In this document: positions 42,691 to 55,300 of the stretch, piece after piece
Layout: each line of letters opens with the position of its first letter
Position numbering within the stretch: the first letter of the stretch is position 1
Assembly (NCBI GenBank): GCA_002007465.1
Contig: LNAC01000036.1
Coordinates: 1,066,881-1,130,880, forward strand
Length of the DNA: 64,000 nucleotides
DNA from: Ailurus styani
Lineage: Eukaryota; Chordata; Mammalia; Carnivora; Ailuridae
Direction of reading: 5' to 3'
Made by a program: the position numbers and the translations under genes
Notes under the pieces: model-generated
Seen by the model: only the letters and a program-made list of their open reading frames with translations
What the model was told of the DNA's origin: nothing
Databases searched by the model: none

Positions 42691-44277
42691 TTATTATTGT
42701 TATGGTTATTTTCAACACCTTTCTTGCAAAAACCACCTCCTAGGCTTGTTATAAGGATCAACAGATATTAAAAAAAAAGGTGGAATATAAGAAGTTCCCT
42801 GCAAATTCAAGATTTTCAAAATTATAACAGTATCTGGTTTACTTTTAGTTTTGTGTATTATCATGTGTTACTTCTCAAATACATCTTATTCTTGAGATTT
42901 CAGACAATGGCATCAGAGACCACTTAACACTCCGGGCAGAGAGTAAAGCTGAAGCAAACAGTAAGAGGAATAAAGAAGGGTTTGTGGAAAACCTTTGGGA
43001 AATATGAGACCCATCACTGCCTCGAGCAGATTCCCTTGTGCTCTGGGTTAGCAGGACTGCCGGGTCACCAAGCATTTTTTGTACATACTGTTTATTGGAG
43101 CCAGTAGGTATTAAATTATTTCATCAAGCAGTCCTGTAACTTTGCAGCTCCCTGGTGGGTCTTCTAATCTCAGATTATGTTCACCCATCGAGCCATGATT
43201 GCTGGAAGCGTTATTACTATTTCTCATTACGCTATCTCCTGAGCCCTCTTTTATCCCTTTGTTAAAATTGTTCTACTGAGAACATTTTTTTTAACTCAAA
43301 CTGAATTTCCTTTCTGACTCCCCACCATGATGTCATAGAGTTCCAGGTTCCTAAAGATCTCTTAAAAATTCAAAGGGAAAACAAAATATGTGAGTTGAGT
43401 AAGATTTCTTTTCTTGAAAATAATTTCATTTTTCTTATTATTTCCACATGTATTTACCAGTCCTGGACCAGATCCCACAGATGGAATGTACACACACACA
43501 CATTGAGTGTGGTAGAGAATAAGGAGCCAGCTCAATGGCTTCTGCTGATTTTAATTCAGAAAGTTTTTCCAATAAAATGGAATTTAAATTAATAGGCTAT
43601 CCCCCTCCCATGTGTTTAAACTACAGCTTCTGTTCATCGATCACCTCTACTCTTACTATCAATCCAGGTCCTTTTTTTTTTAATTGACATCTTAATATAT
43701 GACAATTTACTCTGCAGTATAGAAGTGAGTTATACATTATACAAGAAAGACCAGAAACAATATGTCAGTGGCATATCTTACACTGAATGACAGGTGCACT
43801 GAGTCTTCCTTGAGCACATATAAGGTGTAAGCTCCCTGCCTGGTGTTTTATCTCTAAAAACACTCTCCTTTTATCTCTCATCAGACATTATTTTGGCCTC
43901 CTGAATATGCCCAATTCTTGACTACTAGAAGCAGGTCTTGATCAGAGAACATATAACTACCTCACTTATTCTTTTTTGGGGTTCATTCATCTTACAGACC
44001 TTGCAACTTACCCAACCCAAAAAAGACCACATTTTCCAAATCCCAAAGACTAATAACTTGTGTTTCCATGTATAAAAAGATACAGAGGCACTGGAATTTC
44101 TAGAATATTCTGATTAATATGATCTGTGTTTGAATAAAAGGCATTTCCTAGAAAATTTTGGATATGATTATTACAACAAATTCACCTAGAATGTTTAGTT
44201 TTCATAACTACATCCTAAGGACAAAAGCAAACTAACACATTTTGAAAAACAAGACCTAGTCCATGAAAGGTAACTGC
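42691..44277. other. 1.6-kb non-coding stretch, nothing recognised
   Basis: Includes a short CA run at about 43491-43501 and a T run near 43671-43681. The frames at 42875-43075 and 43395-43592 have no known motifs. Confidence 0.5.
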
Positions 44278-44395
44278 TGACTGTAATCTTCATAAGGGCT
44301 GGGCTATTCCTGTTTCCCACTACACTATTATCTAGTGATCACTATACTTCCTAGCACACAGTAGAAACTCAATAAATATTTGTTGAAGAGAAAGG
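44278..44395 (+). mobile_element. L2 3' end, sense
   Basis: Ends with TTCCTAGCACACAGTAGAAAC, given here as CTAGCACACAGTAG, then CTCAATAAATATTTGTTGAA, the hallmark terminus of L2. Confidence 0.78.
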
Positions 44396-44784
44396 AAGGG
44401 ACAAGTGACAGTCATAGATACAATCACAAACTTGCTGAAGGCTATGGAGGACAGAAGAATAGATACAAATGATTTTTGAGGACAAGGCAACAAATTTCCA
44501 GACTCCTGTTATCTTGCCCTATGATATCTACACTGTATGTTATCAAATAGAACATGAATTTCCTAGGAATGCTCTTTCTAGGACATTTCTTTTATTGGAC
44601 CACTAACAAACATATAATTTAGTCTAAATAGAAGATTCTGTCACTTCTCGCTCCATTTCCAGGCAAATATTCTAAAGAGGGATGGCACACTTCGACTTCC
44701 CTCCTAATTATCCAGAAGTCATCATCTCATCAGACATAATCTTAACACTTCTATTGAGACTTAGTTCCAACCTCCTTCATATAA

Positions 44785-44905
44785 TTAATGTATTTATCAC
44801 AAACTTCCTGTGTGTCAGGAAGAACTCTAAAAACCTTAGCACACGATAATTCATAGAACCCTCTTAACAAATTACAATGTGCCTATGATTAGTCTCTCGA
44901 ACTAA
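44785..44905 (-). mobile_element. MIR/L2-type fragment, antisense
   Basis: CTTCCTGTGTGTCAGGAAG, AACCTTAGCACACGATAATTC and ATAGAACCCTCTTAACAAAT fit the antisense 3' part of MIR. Confidence 0.6.
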
Positions 44906-45154
44906 CACGGGAAGGAAGCTGGGAAAAGTTTAACTGAATTTCTACTGTGAGCCGATCATTATCTTAAGGGGTGCTAAAACAAAATATGTGTGTAATATAT
45001 ATGGTTTCTCCCCTGAAGTTATTCCTCTTTTCTTGGAGTAGACAGACATATACATAAATATAAGTAACAAGCAAAGTGCTGCACTCGCATGTTCGTTGCA
45101 TGATGATTAACAAAAATACTCTGGATTGTAGGTTACTATGCTCCCAAACTTCAT

Positions 45155-45350
45155 TCTGTCATTATATAGCTGGATAGTCTTAGGAAAGTATTAGACTCTT
45201 CTATGCCTTATTTTCCTCTTCTAGATAATAAAGGTGATATTTGTATTTATTTCCAAGAGTTGCCATGAGAAATAAGTATGAATGATACATGTAAATGGCT
45301 AGCACATATTCATTTCTTAATAGTCAAATGATAATAACAGTTATTATGAC
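45155..45350 (+). mobile_element. MIR, sense
   Basis: TATATAGCTGGATAGTCTTAG, seen as TAGCTGGATAGTCTTAGG, then TTTTCCTCTTCTAGATAAT and GAGTTGCCATGAGAAATAAG follow the MIR core and 3' part. Confidence 0.75.
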
Positions 45351-46380
45351 CAATAAGTTATTATTATTGTTTTCAGAAAAAATAATAAATTGTATCCTAA
45401 TGAATTAGAGCAGCTGTCATAAGGAAGATGTATTTGAGATGACTGTAAGGGTGAGTAGGTACTGTCCCAACGCTGCCGCGGAGGATATTTAATCCTGACA
45501 GTTGGAACAGCATGTGCAATGATTATAGCAGTAAAATTGAATTTCCTATAAAACGCTGACCTCCAAGTCAGAAACATGGACACATACTCTTCCTGTTGAC
45601 CACAACAAGACCAGTATTCCTCAGAAGATGAATTATACAATTTGGATCATTGATCATACAGAAATTCATTGTCAGCCTGACTTTTAAGATTTGCCAGGTA
45701 TTAGAAGAGCTTATTTATAGAAAGCAGATGGCTTTTTGTCATTTAATTCACTGAAATTTACTTAGTATGAGGAAGGGAGAAATCAAACTGGCTCCATGAT
45801 AAAAGCTCTCTAAATACATTAGCTCACTGAGTGGACTGCAGAGGGACAAATAGAACAGTGCTTTTAAAATGAATTAGCCTTCTTTTATGTTTTAGAAGAG
45901 ATAAGACCAAAGTCCTCAGCGGTGAATGATAACATGAGTAGAAGCAATTTCAGAATCTGCTTTATCAAATGCTGCATCCTCTCATCCCATGGACCATATG
46001 AGGTGCCCTCACTGCCTTCCTAGAATGGATCAAGTTCAAACAACAGTGCCTTATTTCAAACCCCAGGCCCATTCCATTTCAATTCTCAGATTCCTGCCTT
46101 GTTTATCTATTTTTTTTTTTCCAGTCAAAACTCCAGTTGGCTGCCCTCTCTTTGGGCATTACAAAAAACCTCTTGCTTTCTTTTACTGTAACATGTATCC
46201 TGCATCCTTTCAAGTACTGCCTAAATTATTCATCCAACTGTTATTTTTCTATTCTATATTTCACCATGATATATAAGCTCATGAGTGTACTCTTTCCATT
46301 CTATTGGTCTCTGTCTCTCCTTTCCTCCTTCCCTTCCTTGCTCTCTTTCTCCTAACCACCTCATGCCTAATGGGCACTAT
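45351..46380. other. Non-coding stretch, nothing recognised
   Basis: About 1 kb. The region 46000-46340 is pyrimidine-rich and gives the two leucine/phenylalanine/serine-rich frames there; it may be a very old L2, but that is not supported. The 98-codon minus-strand frame at 45344-45640 has no known motif. Confidence 0.45.
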
Positions 46381-46580
46381 TTAAGAAAGTGTGACTTCGG
46401 AGGCAATAGCTCTGTGTTCTGATTGCAGTCCTTTTATTTGTGATGTGTCAATCTTACAAAAGTGTGTTTTTTCTCTGTAATTGTCTAATCTGTAAATAGT
46501 TGTGGAATTGTTGTGAGGCATAAATAAGAAAATGCAGGCAAACTGTGCCTGGGAAGATAGACTTATTACTCTCATTGCCA
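46381..46580 (+). mobile_element. MIR, sense, diverged
   Basis: TCTGATTGCAGTCCTTTTAT, TTTTTCTCTGTAATTGTC, GGAATTGTTGTGAGGCATAAA and CTGTGCCTGGGAAG (quoted in part) follow the sense MIR order. Confidence 0.65.
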
Positions 46581-47219
46581 TTTACATTTGATACACATTA
46601 TCAAATCCTAACTAGTTCTCACCACTGATAGTTCTCAGGGATATAAAGACAGACAATCCATGATATTTTCCCTGAAGGAGCTCGCTACCTAGGTTTAGAA
46701 AAGCTCAGAGTAACATTATTTTACAATAAAAGGTAGGCTTGAACAGGTAGACAGATAATGAAGAGTGAAACACAATCTTTTAATTCTTTCAATAAACAAC
46801 TTTTGAGCACTTCAGTTTGCAAGAGAAGGCAATTGTGTCTTCATCTGCATGCGCTGGAGATGGCCCGGAGTTGCCTGTGCGGAAACCTGCAATGAACTGT
46901 TAAGACTGCTCAAAAGGATCATGTTAATGATCTTTGGCAGGGACACGGGATGAAGGAGGAGGTAGAAAAATCACCTCATGAATTTGCCTGTGATTGATAC
47001 TATGAGGAAAACGAAGATGCCTTGCAGTCACTGACCTGCAAAGCCTTAAGATACCTCAGTAAGGAGAAGGAATAAGTTATGGGAAAGGCAAGGCTTCCTG
47101 GAGGAACATCTTGGAAATGCTGTTGTCTTGGCCCTGTGAAGGTCAACTAGGATGGTCAGAACTCAAGATTTGCTCTAGAGTCCCACATAAAAGTTGGTCA
47201 AGACTTTGCCAAACCCAAA
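46581..47219. other. Non-coding stretch with weak antisense L2 at ~46630-46700
   Basis: GGGATATAAAGACAGACAAT and CCCTGAAGGAGCTCGCTACC at 46637-46692 resemble antisense L2. The remainder, including a more GC-balanced patch at 46840-47100, is unassigned. Confidence 0.45.
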
Positions 47220-47930
47220 TCACTACCTGCAGCAGTCCTCAAGCTGCTTTGCTTGCTTTCTGTTTTTATTCTTCTGCTCCTTTATCCAAGCAGCAGTCGG
47301 CATCATCATTCAAAAAGGCAATTCTGCTTATGCCATTCTCCTGCTCAGAACTCTTCAATGGGGAAGTGTTTTGGTTTGGTTTGATTAGGTTTGGTTTTTT
47401 AGCCTTTAGAATCAATACAGTTACAAGAACCTACAAGAACTCTACCTTCTTAGCTCTGTAGCCTAAGCTTTTCAACTTTAAGACATTCCACAGGACTCCT
47501 TCTCATCCCGTCTGACTATACCTCTCATTTCTAATAATACTTCTCCTCCCTTTCTCCCAGTCTCTTCCTCCCTCTCTCTCTTCTTTTTTTTTCCTCATCT
47601 CAAAAATGCAACGGGTGCTACTGCATTTGACTAGAATGCCCTTGTCTTTTCCTTGCCTAGTGATCCTGAATCACCTTTCAGGTCTCAGATTAAACATCCC
47701 TCCTCATGGAAGTCTTTCTGACACACTGTATCACCCACTGTAATAAACAAACAAACAAGACATTGGCATGGTTAAGGTATGTCCATAGCAAAGTATGTAT
47801 GTTAGATTATTTTCTCTTCCCAACTCACCCTCAAGTACCAAGAGAATATAGGAATGCCCATTTTTTTCAACACTTTATCCAGGACTTGATATTATGTCTG
47901 CTATTTGATAAATTTATTTTTCCCTTTATG
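47220..47930 (+). mobile_element. L2 LINE 3' part, sense
   Basis: L2 blocks in order: CTCCTGCTCAGAACTCTTCA, CTAAGCTTTTCAACTTTAAG, TTTGACTAGAATGCCCTTG, CACCTTTCAGGTCTCAGATT and CCTCCTCATGGAAGTCTTTC. This is the C-terminal coding end and 3' UTR of an ancient LINE. The 116-codon frame at 47111-47461 runs into it and is not a gene. Confidence 0.78.
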
Positions 47931-48856
47931 AATAAGTGATTGACTGAGCTTAGTTCCTGTTGCAAAAAGGAATGGGGATTTCTATAGCAGTCTAAGTGGT
48001 TGTGTCTTTTCATTCCAGAACAACTTCTCTCCATTCTCAAATTAGATGAAAAATTTTGTGAGAGTCCCTGAAATCTGGGATTAGTCAAAAGAGGATTTGA
48101 TCTTTAACCAGAATGATGATGGCTCAGAGGGTGGATGATTACAGCCTAGCATATCACAAGAGGACTCAAGCGAGTGAACACAGATTTGGCATTCTGAGAC
48201 TTGTTGCGGCAACGTGAACACCCCTTTGTCAATCTTGATAAAGGTCAGATTATAAGAAATCAAAGTAAGTACTATTTAACCCAGTAGGTAGCATATCTAT
48301 ACCTCTGTTTTTCCTAGAGCCTGAGAATATAAATAGTTGAAAGAAGATTCAGAGAAATTAACTGATCCAGAATATAGTAACATATCATTATCTGCCATCA
48401 GGTATCAGCATCTTTCCATGAATCTCTTCTTCCTTATTTTTGTTTTCCTGCAAGTATAACGAACAGAATCTTCATTTTTCGTAGGCTCTTAGATCTACTT
48501 GTTTCTTAGGAACTGTAACGAGTACCTACAAGCCAATAAACTAAACTGTATGAAAAGAAACCATGATCACTTCAATAAAATTACACAGTCCTTACAAGTT
48601 TTTAAAGAAGGAACCAACCGAACAGCACGTGAGGAAGTGACTGTCCTCATCCCAAGTCCTGCTCCTGAAATGTGTCTACTCCTCTAGGTTTCACATAAAT
48701 ATGAGTGTTTCCACCTCATTAACCTCCAGGTCATGCATGAGGGCACTTTGAAATACCTCAGATGACTAGCCAAAAAACAGGCCAGAGACACAGAACCTAA
48801 ATTCAATTACTTTTGTTGTAGGTAAGGGTGAGCTCTCTCTATGCCACACTTGTATT
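47931..48856. other. Non-coding stretch, nothing recognised
   Basis: About 925 bases without gene or transposon recognised. Confidence 0.5.
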
Positions 48857-49064
48857 CAGGGGTCAGGCAAACACAACCCATAGGTCAAACCCGCAGGCAG
48901 CCAGTTTTTGTAGACAAAGTTTTATTGTAATACAGTCATGGCCATTCGATTATGTATTGCCCATGGCTACATTCACTACAAAGGCCAAGTTGCATACTTG
49001 AGAAATACACCAGAAGAAGCCAAAAACAAACTAGCCCTTCAGAGAAAATGCGTGCTGACTCCTG
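48857..49064 (+). mobile_element. Non-autonomous hAT (MER1-group-like) transposon with inverted ends
   Basis: Start CAGGGGTCAGGCAAACAC and end GCGTGCTGACTCCTG are inverted relatives. Inside are CCATAGGTCAAACCCGCAGG, TTTTTGTAGACAAAGTTTTA and ATTATGTATTGCCCATGGCT, typical of an ancient short Charlie-type element about 210 bp long. The 8-bp flanks (CTTGTATT and CAAGTGTG) do not match, as expected for an old copy. Confidence 0.78.
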
Positions 49065-49730
49065 CAAGTGTGTAAGGTCCTATTAGAACACCAACTGGTC
49101 TCAGTGGTGGGGGATTAGGAAACGCTGTCTACTTCCTGAGGCTAGTATTGTAGAAGCAGCTATAGGTGCATAGTAATAAAAGGTAAGAGATCCTTAAGTA
49201 ATATTGAATTTGGAAGTAGAAGGTTTGAGGATCTTGGCATTCTCTTCAATGTTAGTAATGGGAAAATCTCAATTTGAGGAAGGGGTTTCAGTTGGACTAA
49301 ATGGATATATTGAACTTTGAGCATCAGTGGAAAGTGACAAAGAAGTTTCCAGAAGCTCATCAAAAGCTGGAATCCCATCTTAAGCTTGTATGATAGCCCA
49401 GTACCTAAGCCAGGTATGTTTCCTGAGAAAACGATTTATTATTCATCCAATGATTACTCAGCACTTAGTGTTAAAAAAAAAAAAAAAAGTTGTACTAGAT
49501 CACTGAGTAGTTCAATAAGTGAAACTTCAAACTTAAAGCTTAGAAATAGATGTTTGGTCATTTATTTTGCTTTTAATGAAAACCTTTTTCTTCTTAATTG
49601 TACATATATCATCTAAAACGAAGTAGACTTAACTTCACTTAATAGTAGGTTACATAACCTCTTGTGACCCAGTATCCTCTCATGTAAGACAGAGATAGAT
49701 GATCATGCTTATTAAATCATTGCATTGTGT
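49065..49730. other. Non-coding stretch, nothing recognised
   Basis: About 665 bases with an A run at 49471-49488. No gene or transposon recognised. Confidence 0.5.
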
Positions 49731-49741
49731 TAAAGTAGTTA

Positions 49742-49950
49742 ATTTTTAAAAAGATGATTTATTTATTTATTTCAGAGAGACAGAGAAAGAGAGAGCACCA
49801 GCAGAGGGGAAGGGCAATGGGAGAGGGAGAAGGAGAAGCAGACCCCCTGGTTAGCAGGGAGGATGATGCAGGGCTCCACCCCAGGGCTCTGGGATCATGA
49901 CATGAGCCCAAAGCAGACATTTAACCTACTGAGCCACCCAAAAGCTCTGA
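49742..49950 (-). mobile_element. Diverged Can-SINE, antisense
   Basis: Tail side AAAAAGATGATTTATTTATT, body CACCAGCAGAGGGGAAGGGC, head ending GAGCCACCCAAAAGCTC. Target duplication TAAAGTAGTTA at 49731-49741 and 49951-49961. Confidence 0.93.
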
Positions 49951-49961
49951 TAAAGTAGTTA

Positions 49962-51069
49962 TTATGTTTAAAAGTCAAATTTTTATTTTTTTTGGCATAG
50001 AGACTATACTTAAAAACAATACAATGATAAATCCACTCTCCTTGTTAAAAGATGCACTAGTACCTATTAAAATGGCTGCAGTAAACACAATCTCACTAAT
50101 GTGCACATCCTGTTTTTCAGACTTGTCCCAAGGATGCAATTGGTGGCTGTTTAAACATGCACAGTCTGGGTCTCACCCTGTGAAGCCACTTCATTTTTTT
50201 AATCTATATTCTGTTTGTCTTATGAAAAAAAAACAAAGCTCCCTTCACCTAGCTTCTGCTTTTCATTAATTTCTCCCTTATTCCTCGCCTGACCTCTTTT
50301 CTACATTGTTTGCTTCTTATAAATTTCTTTTCTTCTTCATTTTTTACCTTTTCTTGTTTTCCACAATTCTAGAGTTTAGACTTCATACCTTAAATGTGGG
50401 CCGGTATATTGTGACCATACTTTATACACCTAAACTGGTCAGATATTCATTCTTTTTTTTTTTTATTCTTATTATCACTTTTAATCCAAGAGAGTCTTTT
50501 GCCTTCTTGTCACCTGATACTACTCCCTGAGAAATATTTGTGCTCTTAGAACATTTACCTTTCCTCAACTTGGTCTTTTATTTTCTGATTTTATGCTTTC
50601 CCAATACATGCCCCTGCCCAGTTAGGCTTCTTTATTTGTCATGTTAAGTTATAAGACGAGCAATGTCAAACAAGTCATGGGAACCTTCTTAGGTTATATT
50701 GTGTGGGTAAATGCTGTTCCACAAATTACTGTTCCATAAATTACATAAAGTTCCTAAAGTTTTAACATGTCCTGTTTAATGTCATCACATGAAATTCTAA
50801 TTATTGAAATGTTGAAATGGGTGTCACACAAACAGTGGGATTTCCTTGTCAACTGCAATGTAATGAACTCTCATCAGATTTTTAACTGTGTCCACTTTTG
50901 AGTCTTTTGTCATTTACAATTATTGCTTCACCCCTCAATATGCTATATTCTTGGAAGTCTGACCTTTATATACAGGAATCATTATAGTAGCTAAATAATG
51001 GAAAAATAATAATACTTTACTTTCCATCGAACCTTATAAATATTAAATAAATTGTCACAGGAAGTCTAA
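49962..51069. other. Non-coding stretch, nothing recognised
   Basis: About 1.1 kb of AT-rich sequence. The 101-codon frame at 49964-50269 and the hydrophobic frame at 50306-50530 have no recognisable features beyond T-rich composition. Confidence 0.5.
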
Positions 51070-51175
51070 TGCCTGACTGTAAGCTTGAGGTCAGAGACCA
51101 AATTTTATTTACCTTGGCAAACCAACAATTTGCCTCACATCTAGCAATTAGCAGGTACTTAATAATTTTTAAAAT
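51070..51175 (+). mobile_element. L2 3' end, sense
   Basis: GACTGTAAGCTTGAGGTCAG, AGACCAAATTTTATTTACC and AGCAGGTACTTAATAATTT reproduce the conserved L2 3' terminus. Confidence 0.72.
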
Positions 51176-51488
51176 GTAAATGTTATCATCATAAAAGACC
51201 TGTGAGAAATTCAGGTAGAGTACTATGTCTTGTATATAAATAAATGAACTCAGTAAAGAACACACAGAACTAGAATTTAGTTATTCTAATTCATTATTCA
51301 AAATTCTTCCTGGTCCATCAGGGCTTACAAAAACAAAAGCCAAAGAGGAAGGTTTCTCACTGACATCCTCATGATGTTGCTTTCACTGACAGGGTATTAC
51401 AATGAATGGATTATTATTATAACGTGCCCTGACAGGATCACGTACTTTATATTTATTCAAGAAACTTCCCTGCATTGATTAATATGGT

Positions 51489-51660
51489 AGACATTTGCCA
51501 TATGTGGCTACTTAAATTTTAATTTTAATTAATTAAAATGAAATAAAATTAAAAATTTAGTTCCTCACTCACATTTAACCACATTTCAAGTATTCAATAG
51601 CCACATGGGGTTAGTAGCTACCATATTGGAGAGCAAAGATAGACATTTCCCTCGTGGCAA
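51489..51660. mobile_element. hAT-Charlie non-autonomous relic (CCACATGTGGCTA type)
   Basis: Blocks GCCATATGTGGCTACTTAA, AATTAAAAATTTAGTTCCTC, CATTTCAAGTATTCAATAGC and GTAGCTACCATATTGGAGAG follow the remembered family consensus. It is the best-preserved of the three copies in the window. Confidence 0.78.
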
Positions 51661-51664
51661 AAAC

Positions 51665-52117
51665 GTATGGAAGCTGCTGGGGTAACTCTATTCATTATTC
51701 ATTCCTGGAATTCATGTCCCAAAATGTCCACTGGGACACATGGACAGATATAATATGGTTGGGATGTTTTGAAGGCTTGGACAGTATCTGAGAGTTAAAA
51801 AGAGACATTCCTTGAAACTTTATTTAAAAGTAATTTATTAAAAAAATGATTAGTCTAACAGAATGAAATATTTTAATTTGTCGCTGTTTCCTAAAAATGC
51901 AGTATATGTGCATTCAGGTTTCAGTTTAGGGTTTCTTCAAAAACCAGCTACCACCCTTGTCTGCCAATGAAGTATTTCTTTGTCCTTTGTTCCCCCATGA
52001 AGGTGTTAGAAAAGCTCCCTAAAAATTGCAAACAAGATTATTTGTAATGTTGTATTAGAAAGAAGTGTCAGGTAAATCCAAACCTCCTTCTCCTTCTTTC
52101 AGTGTATGCGGTCCATA
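51665..52117. other. Non-coding stretch, nothing recognised
   Basis: About 450 bases without features recognised. Confidence 0.5.
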
Positions 52118-52200
52118 TGAGCAATATTTACTGAGAGCCTATATATACCAAGCATCATGTTACATGCCAGGGATAGAGAGGAAAATAATACACGGAACCT
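52118..52200 (-). mobile_element. L2 3'-end fragment, antisense
   Basis: ATTTACTGAGAGCCTATATA, CATCATGTTACATGCCAGGG and ATAGAGAGGAAAATAATACA fit the antisense L2 terminus. Confidence 0.6.
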
Positions 52201-54147
52201 ATATAAAGGACGTTGCAGTAAAGGAAGGCAGACAGACATACTGAGTACTTATTTTAGAATAATTTTAAACACATGATTTGAAAAAAAAAAAGATTTCTAG
52301 CATATTCTTTACAGGTCTTATTGGAAGAAGGAAAGTATACAATTCTGTGAAGTAGCTTGTGTTTATGGGTTGGATGCTTTTGGATGTTTCTTTATTTCCT
52401 ATTTTCCAAACACAAAGAAAAAAATGCAGAAAATTTAAAAAGTGAGAAAAAATGCAAAAATTGATTTATTAAAGTAATCCAGAGAGAGCTATGTAAGGTT
52501 CTAAACAAAAATTTAAGCAGCATGTTATTTGGCACCAACACTGGATATTGTCAGTATATGCAAAAATATGCAAACAGTGGACTAAAATTAAATGACAAAT
52601 TTGACAACATTGCAAAATGACTCCTCAGACAAGTCTTTGGAGAGGTGAATGGAAAATATCCACCTCACCAGTGCATTCCCCTCTCTTTAGAATGCTCACC
52701 GTGATCTCTGCGTGAAAGTTCTCAAAGAACTATCATTTGGGGGTAAAAGCACAGGATGAAGCCAAGAAAGAACTTCAGAGAGCAGTGAGTCTTTTAATGG
52801 AAGAAAATCGCAAACGTCAGTGGAGAAAGCAAGAGGGCAAGAATGATGAATTATTAACCCCAAACAAAAAGTCACATCCATGGTTACTATACAGCTGCTC
52901 ATCCCTCCAGACATACCACCATCCACTCTGCACTGAGAGGCACAGGCCAGCTTGCAAAGGAATGGACTGGTGAACTGTTTGGGTCACATGGTTTCTGAAA
53001 GTGATGTCTCCAATGACTGTCACTGAAAACAGTGAAGGGGACTTCTTGCCACTAACTGTGTACAAGGGAGAGATGTCCACACTAAGATTCATCTGCTCTT
53101 ATTTTATATGCCTTTAAGAGCCCTTTAAACATTTTAAAACAGCAATTACTATTTAAGAAGTTCCATTTTAGCTGTTTCTAAATCAGTTAATAATATGTAT
53201 TTTCCTTTTAATATCCTTCTGAAGAGACTAAAGTGCCTCTCACATAATTTCATTAATCTACACAACATTTCTTTTTCAAAGATGGGCTTTTTCATCACTT
53301 AAAGTACCTTATTTTATACCAAGTTAATATCTAATATCAAACATTTCACTGGCTTAAGTAATAGCAATGTTTATAATAGGATGGCAGTTAGAAGTTGAGC
53401 TTTAAATCTAGAGACCATTGGCTATTAAGTTAATACAATAAAATAGTAGGGGCTGTAAAGAATTTTTTAACTCATGGATATATCTGTACCTCCATCTATC
53501 TATCTACCTATTTATTTCTTTTTTTTAAATTTACAGATATAGTGGTAGAGTTCTCATTTATCAGGGATGACCAATTCACAAATGCAATAGTTTAAGTAGA
53601 TATTACTAAGCATGTAAACATGCAAGCACATATAAATATAAATGATGATGTTTCAATTAATTGGAAGATACAAAAAGATGATACGGATATTCTGCTCAAT
53701 TGAATATTTTATATACCCGAGGACCAATCACAAAATCATCTTTTTTATGTGTTTACTGGAAAGTTTTCTAAAATATTTGAGAATTCTTTTCCAAAGGACA
53801 TTGAAACCACTTATTCTCATTATTCAGATAACTCAGCCTGGAAATTGCTCTCTTTCTGTCAGAATGAGAGGATGGTCTATAAAACAACCCCACAGAGAGA
53901 AGGTATTAGTAGCTGGTGTTTTTCCAGTGTGTGAAGAGGAATAGAGCATATCCCTGACCTGCTGAAATTGCTTCAACATTCTGAAAAGCAAATAAGAGAC
54001 TATACATCTAGAATAATAGAACTATTATGGTATTATTTTTTACTTTAAAATGGGTGTAGAGGGTTATCAGCATCTCTGAAATTAATATAATTATTGGCTT
54101 TTACATTAACAAGTGCTCAGTCCAAAATGAATCAAATTGACATGGCA
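52201..54147. other. 1.9-kb non-coding stretch, nothing recognised
   Basis: A more balanced patch at 52690-53090 contains short frames on both strands; the plus frame at 52737-52973 has a charged helix-like stretch but no identifiable domain, no AUG at its start and stops just upstream in frame. Another frame at 53642-53944 is also unremarkable. No transposon recognised. Confidence 0.45.
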
Positions 54148-55300
54148 AATATTTGTTAAACCCCTACATTTTTTTAGGGACTGATGATATAGCAGTGAAC
54201 AAGACCAAAAAAAAAAAAGAAGTATTTAATGTCTTTCTTGTGGTGTTTAGATTCTAGTTGGTACAACATAAATCTGGAAGCATCCAGTAGGGACAGCCGT
54301 TTACTGCTGAAGGCTGTGGAGGAAAATGCAGCAGGTGTGGAATGGGAAGGGCAGACTGCTATGCAGGTTTGCCAGGGACAGCCTCACCCTGGGGTGGCAG
54401 GTGAGTATGACCAACGAAGAAAGAGAGCCATGTAAATAAAGATCCGTGCAAAGTTATTCTAGGCAAGCTTGTCCTACTTATGAGTAGCAAGAATACTGAA
54501 AAGGCACGAGTCAGAAGGACTGTAGTAAGTGATAAATCTAGAAACAGAACACAGGCCACAGAGGTCCCTACAGGGATAGTAAGGAGTGACGGGTGGGTAG
54601 TGTTAGAGAAGTGCTTTGGAGTGACTTGATCTTATTTATGACTAAAAAGAGATCACTCTGTCTGTTGTGTATGAAAAAAAGTAAAAATAGAAGAAAGGGA
54701 AACGTGGATAAGCAGGTGAGCAGTCCTAAGAAATCACGATTATCTAGAAGACAGAGAAAGGGCACTTGACAGTTGTACATCTATTGTGAAGAGGTTGGAT
54801 TAAGATATATTTTGAAAGCAAAAGCAATAAAATGCTGATGTACTCACTATGAGGACGAGGGAAAGTGGAAATGAGGCCAATACAAGGTTTGGTCTAAATA
54901 GCCACATGAATACCCATGACATTTATTGAGATGAGAACACTGCAGGACGATCAGTTTGGCGGAGTAAGGAATCAGGAGTCCTGTTTGGCAAGAGAAAATT
55001 TACTTAGAGAGAAAAAGGTTGACCTTCATTTATTCCACCACTTAAACATCAGGGGTAAGACAGAAAGAACCAGCAAAAGAACCCAAGAAAGAACGGTCGG
55101 AGAGGGAGGAAGAAAGAGGACTGAGGAGCCTCAGAAGTCAAATACCAAAGTGCTTCATAAAGATGAGGTAATTAACTAATGCTATTTTTTCCAATGAGAT
55201 GAAGCTTACAATTAAGAGTGGATTTATAAAGATGAAAATTTGGTGATCTAGTCAATGACACAGTGGAGGTCAAAATAATAGGAGTGTACTGAGTAAATAA
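54148..55300 (-). mobile_element. Long L2 LINE fragment, antisense (~1.15 kb)
   Basis: Starts at the L2 terminus (TTTGTTAAACCCCTACA, GATATAGCAGTGAACAAGAC) and runs back through AAGTGCTTTGGAGTGACTTG, AAAGAGATCACTCTGTCTG, GACATTTATTGAGATGAGAA and AGAACCAGCAAAAGAACCC into the reverse-transcriptase portion near 55160-55270. It is the longest single L2 relic in the window. All frames are broken. Confidence 0.78.

Noticed and set aside
46000..46360. Possible sense L2 in a pyrimidine-rich region
   Set aside because: Only vague compositional similarity; no ordered block match.
52737..52973. Frame with a charged helix-like segment (KKELQRAVSLLMEENRKRQ)
   Set aside because: It starts at a TTG, has a nearby upstream in-frame stop and no recognisable domain or exon boundary. 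I considered a degraded exon or processed pseudogene but could not support it.
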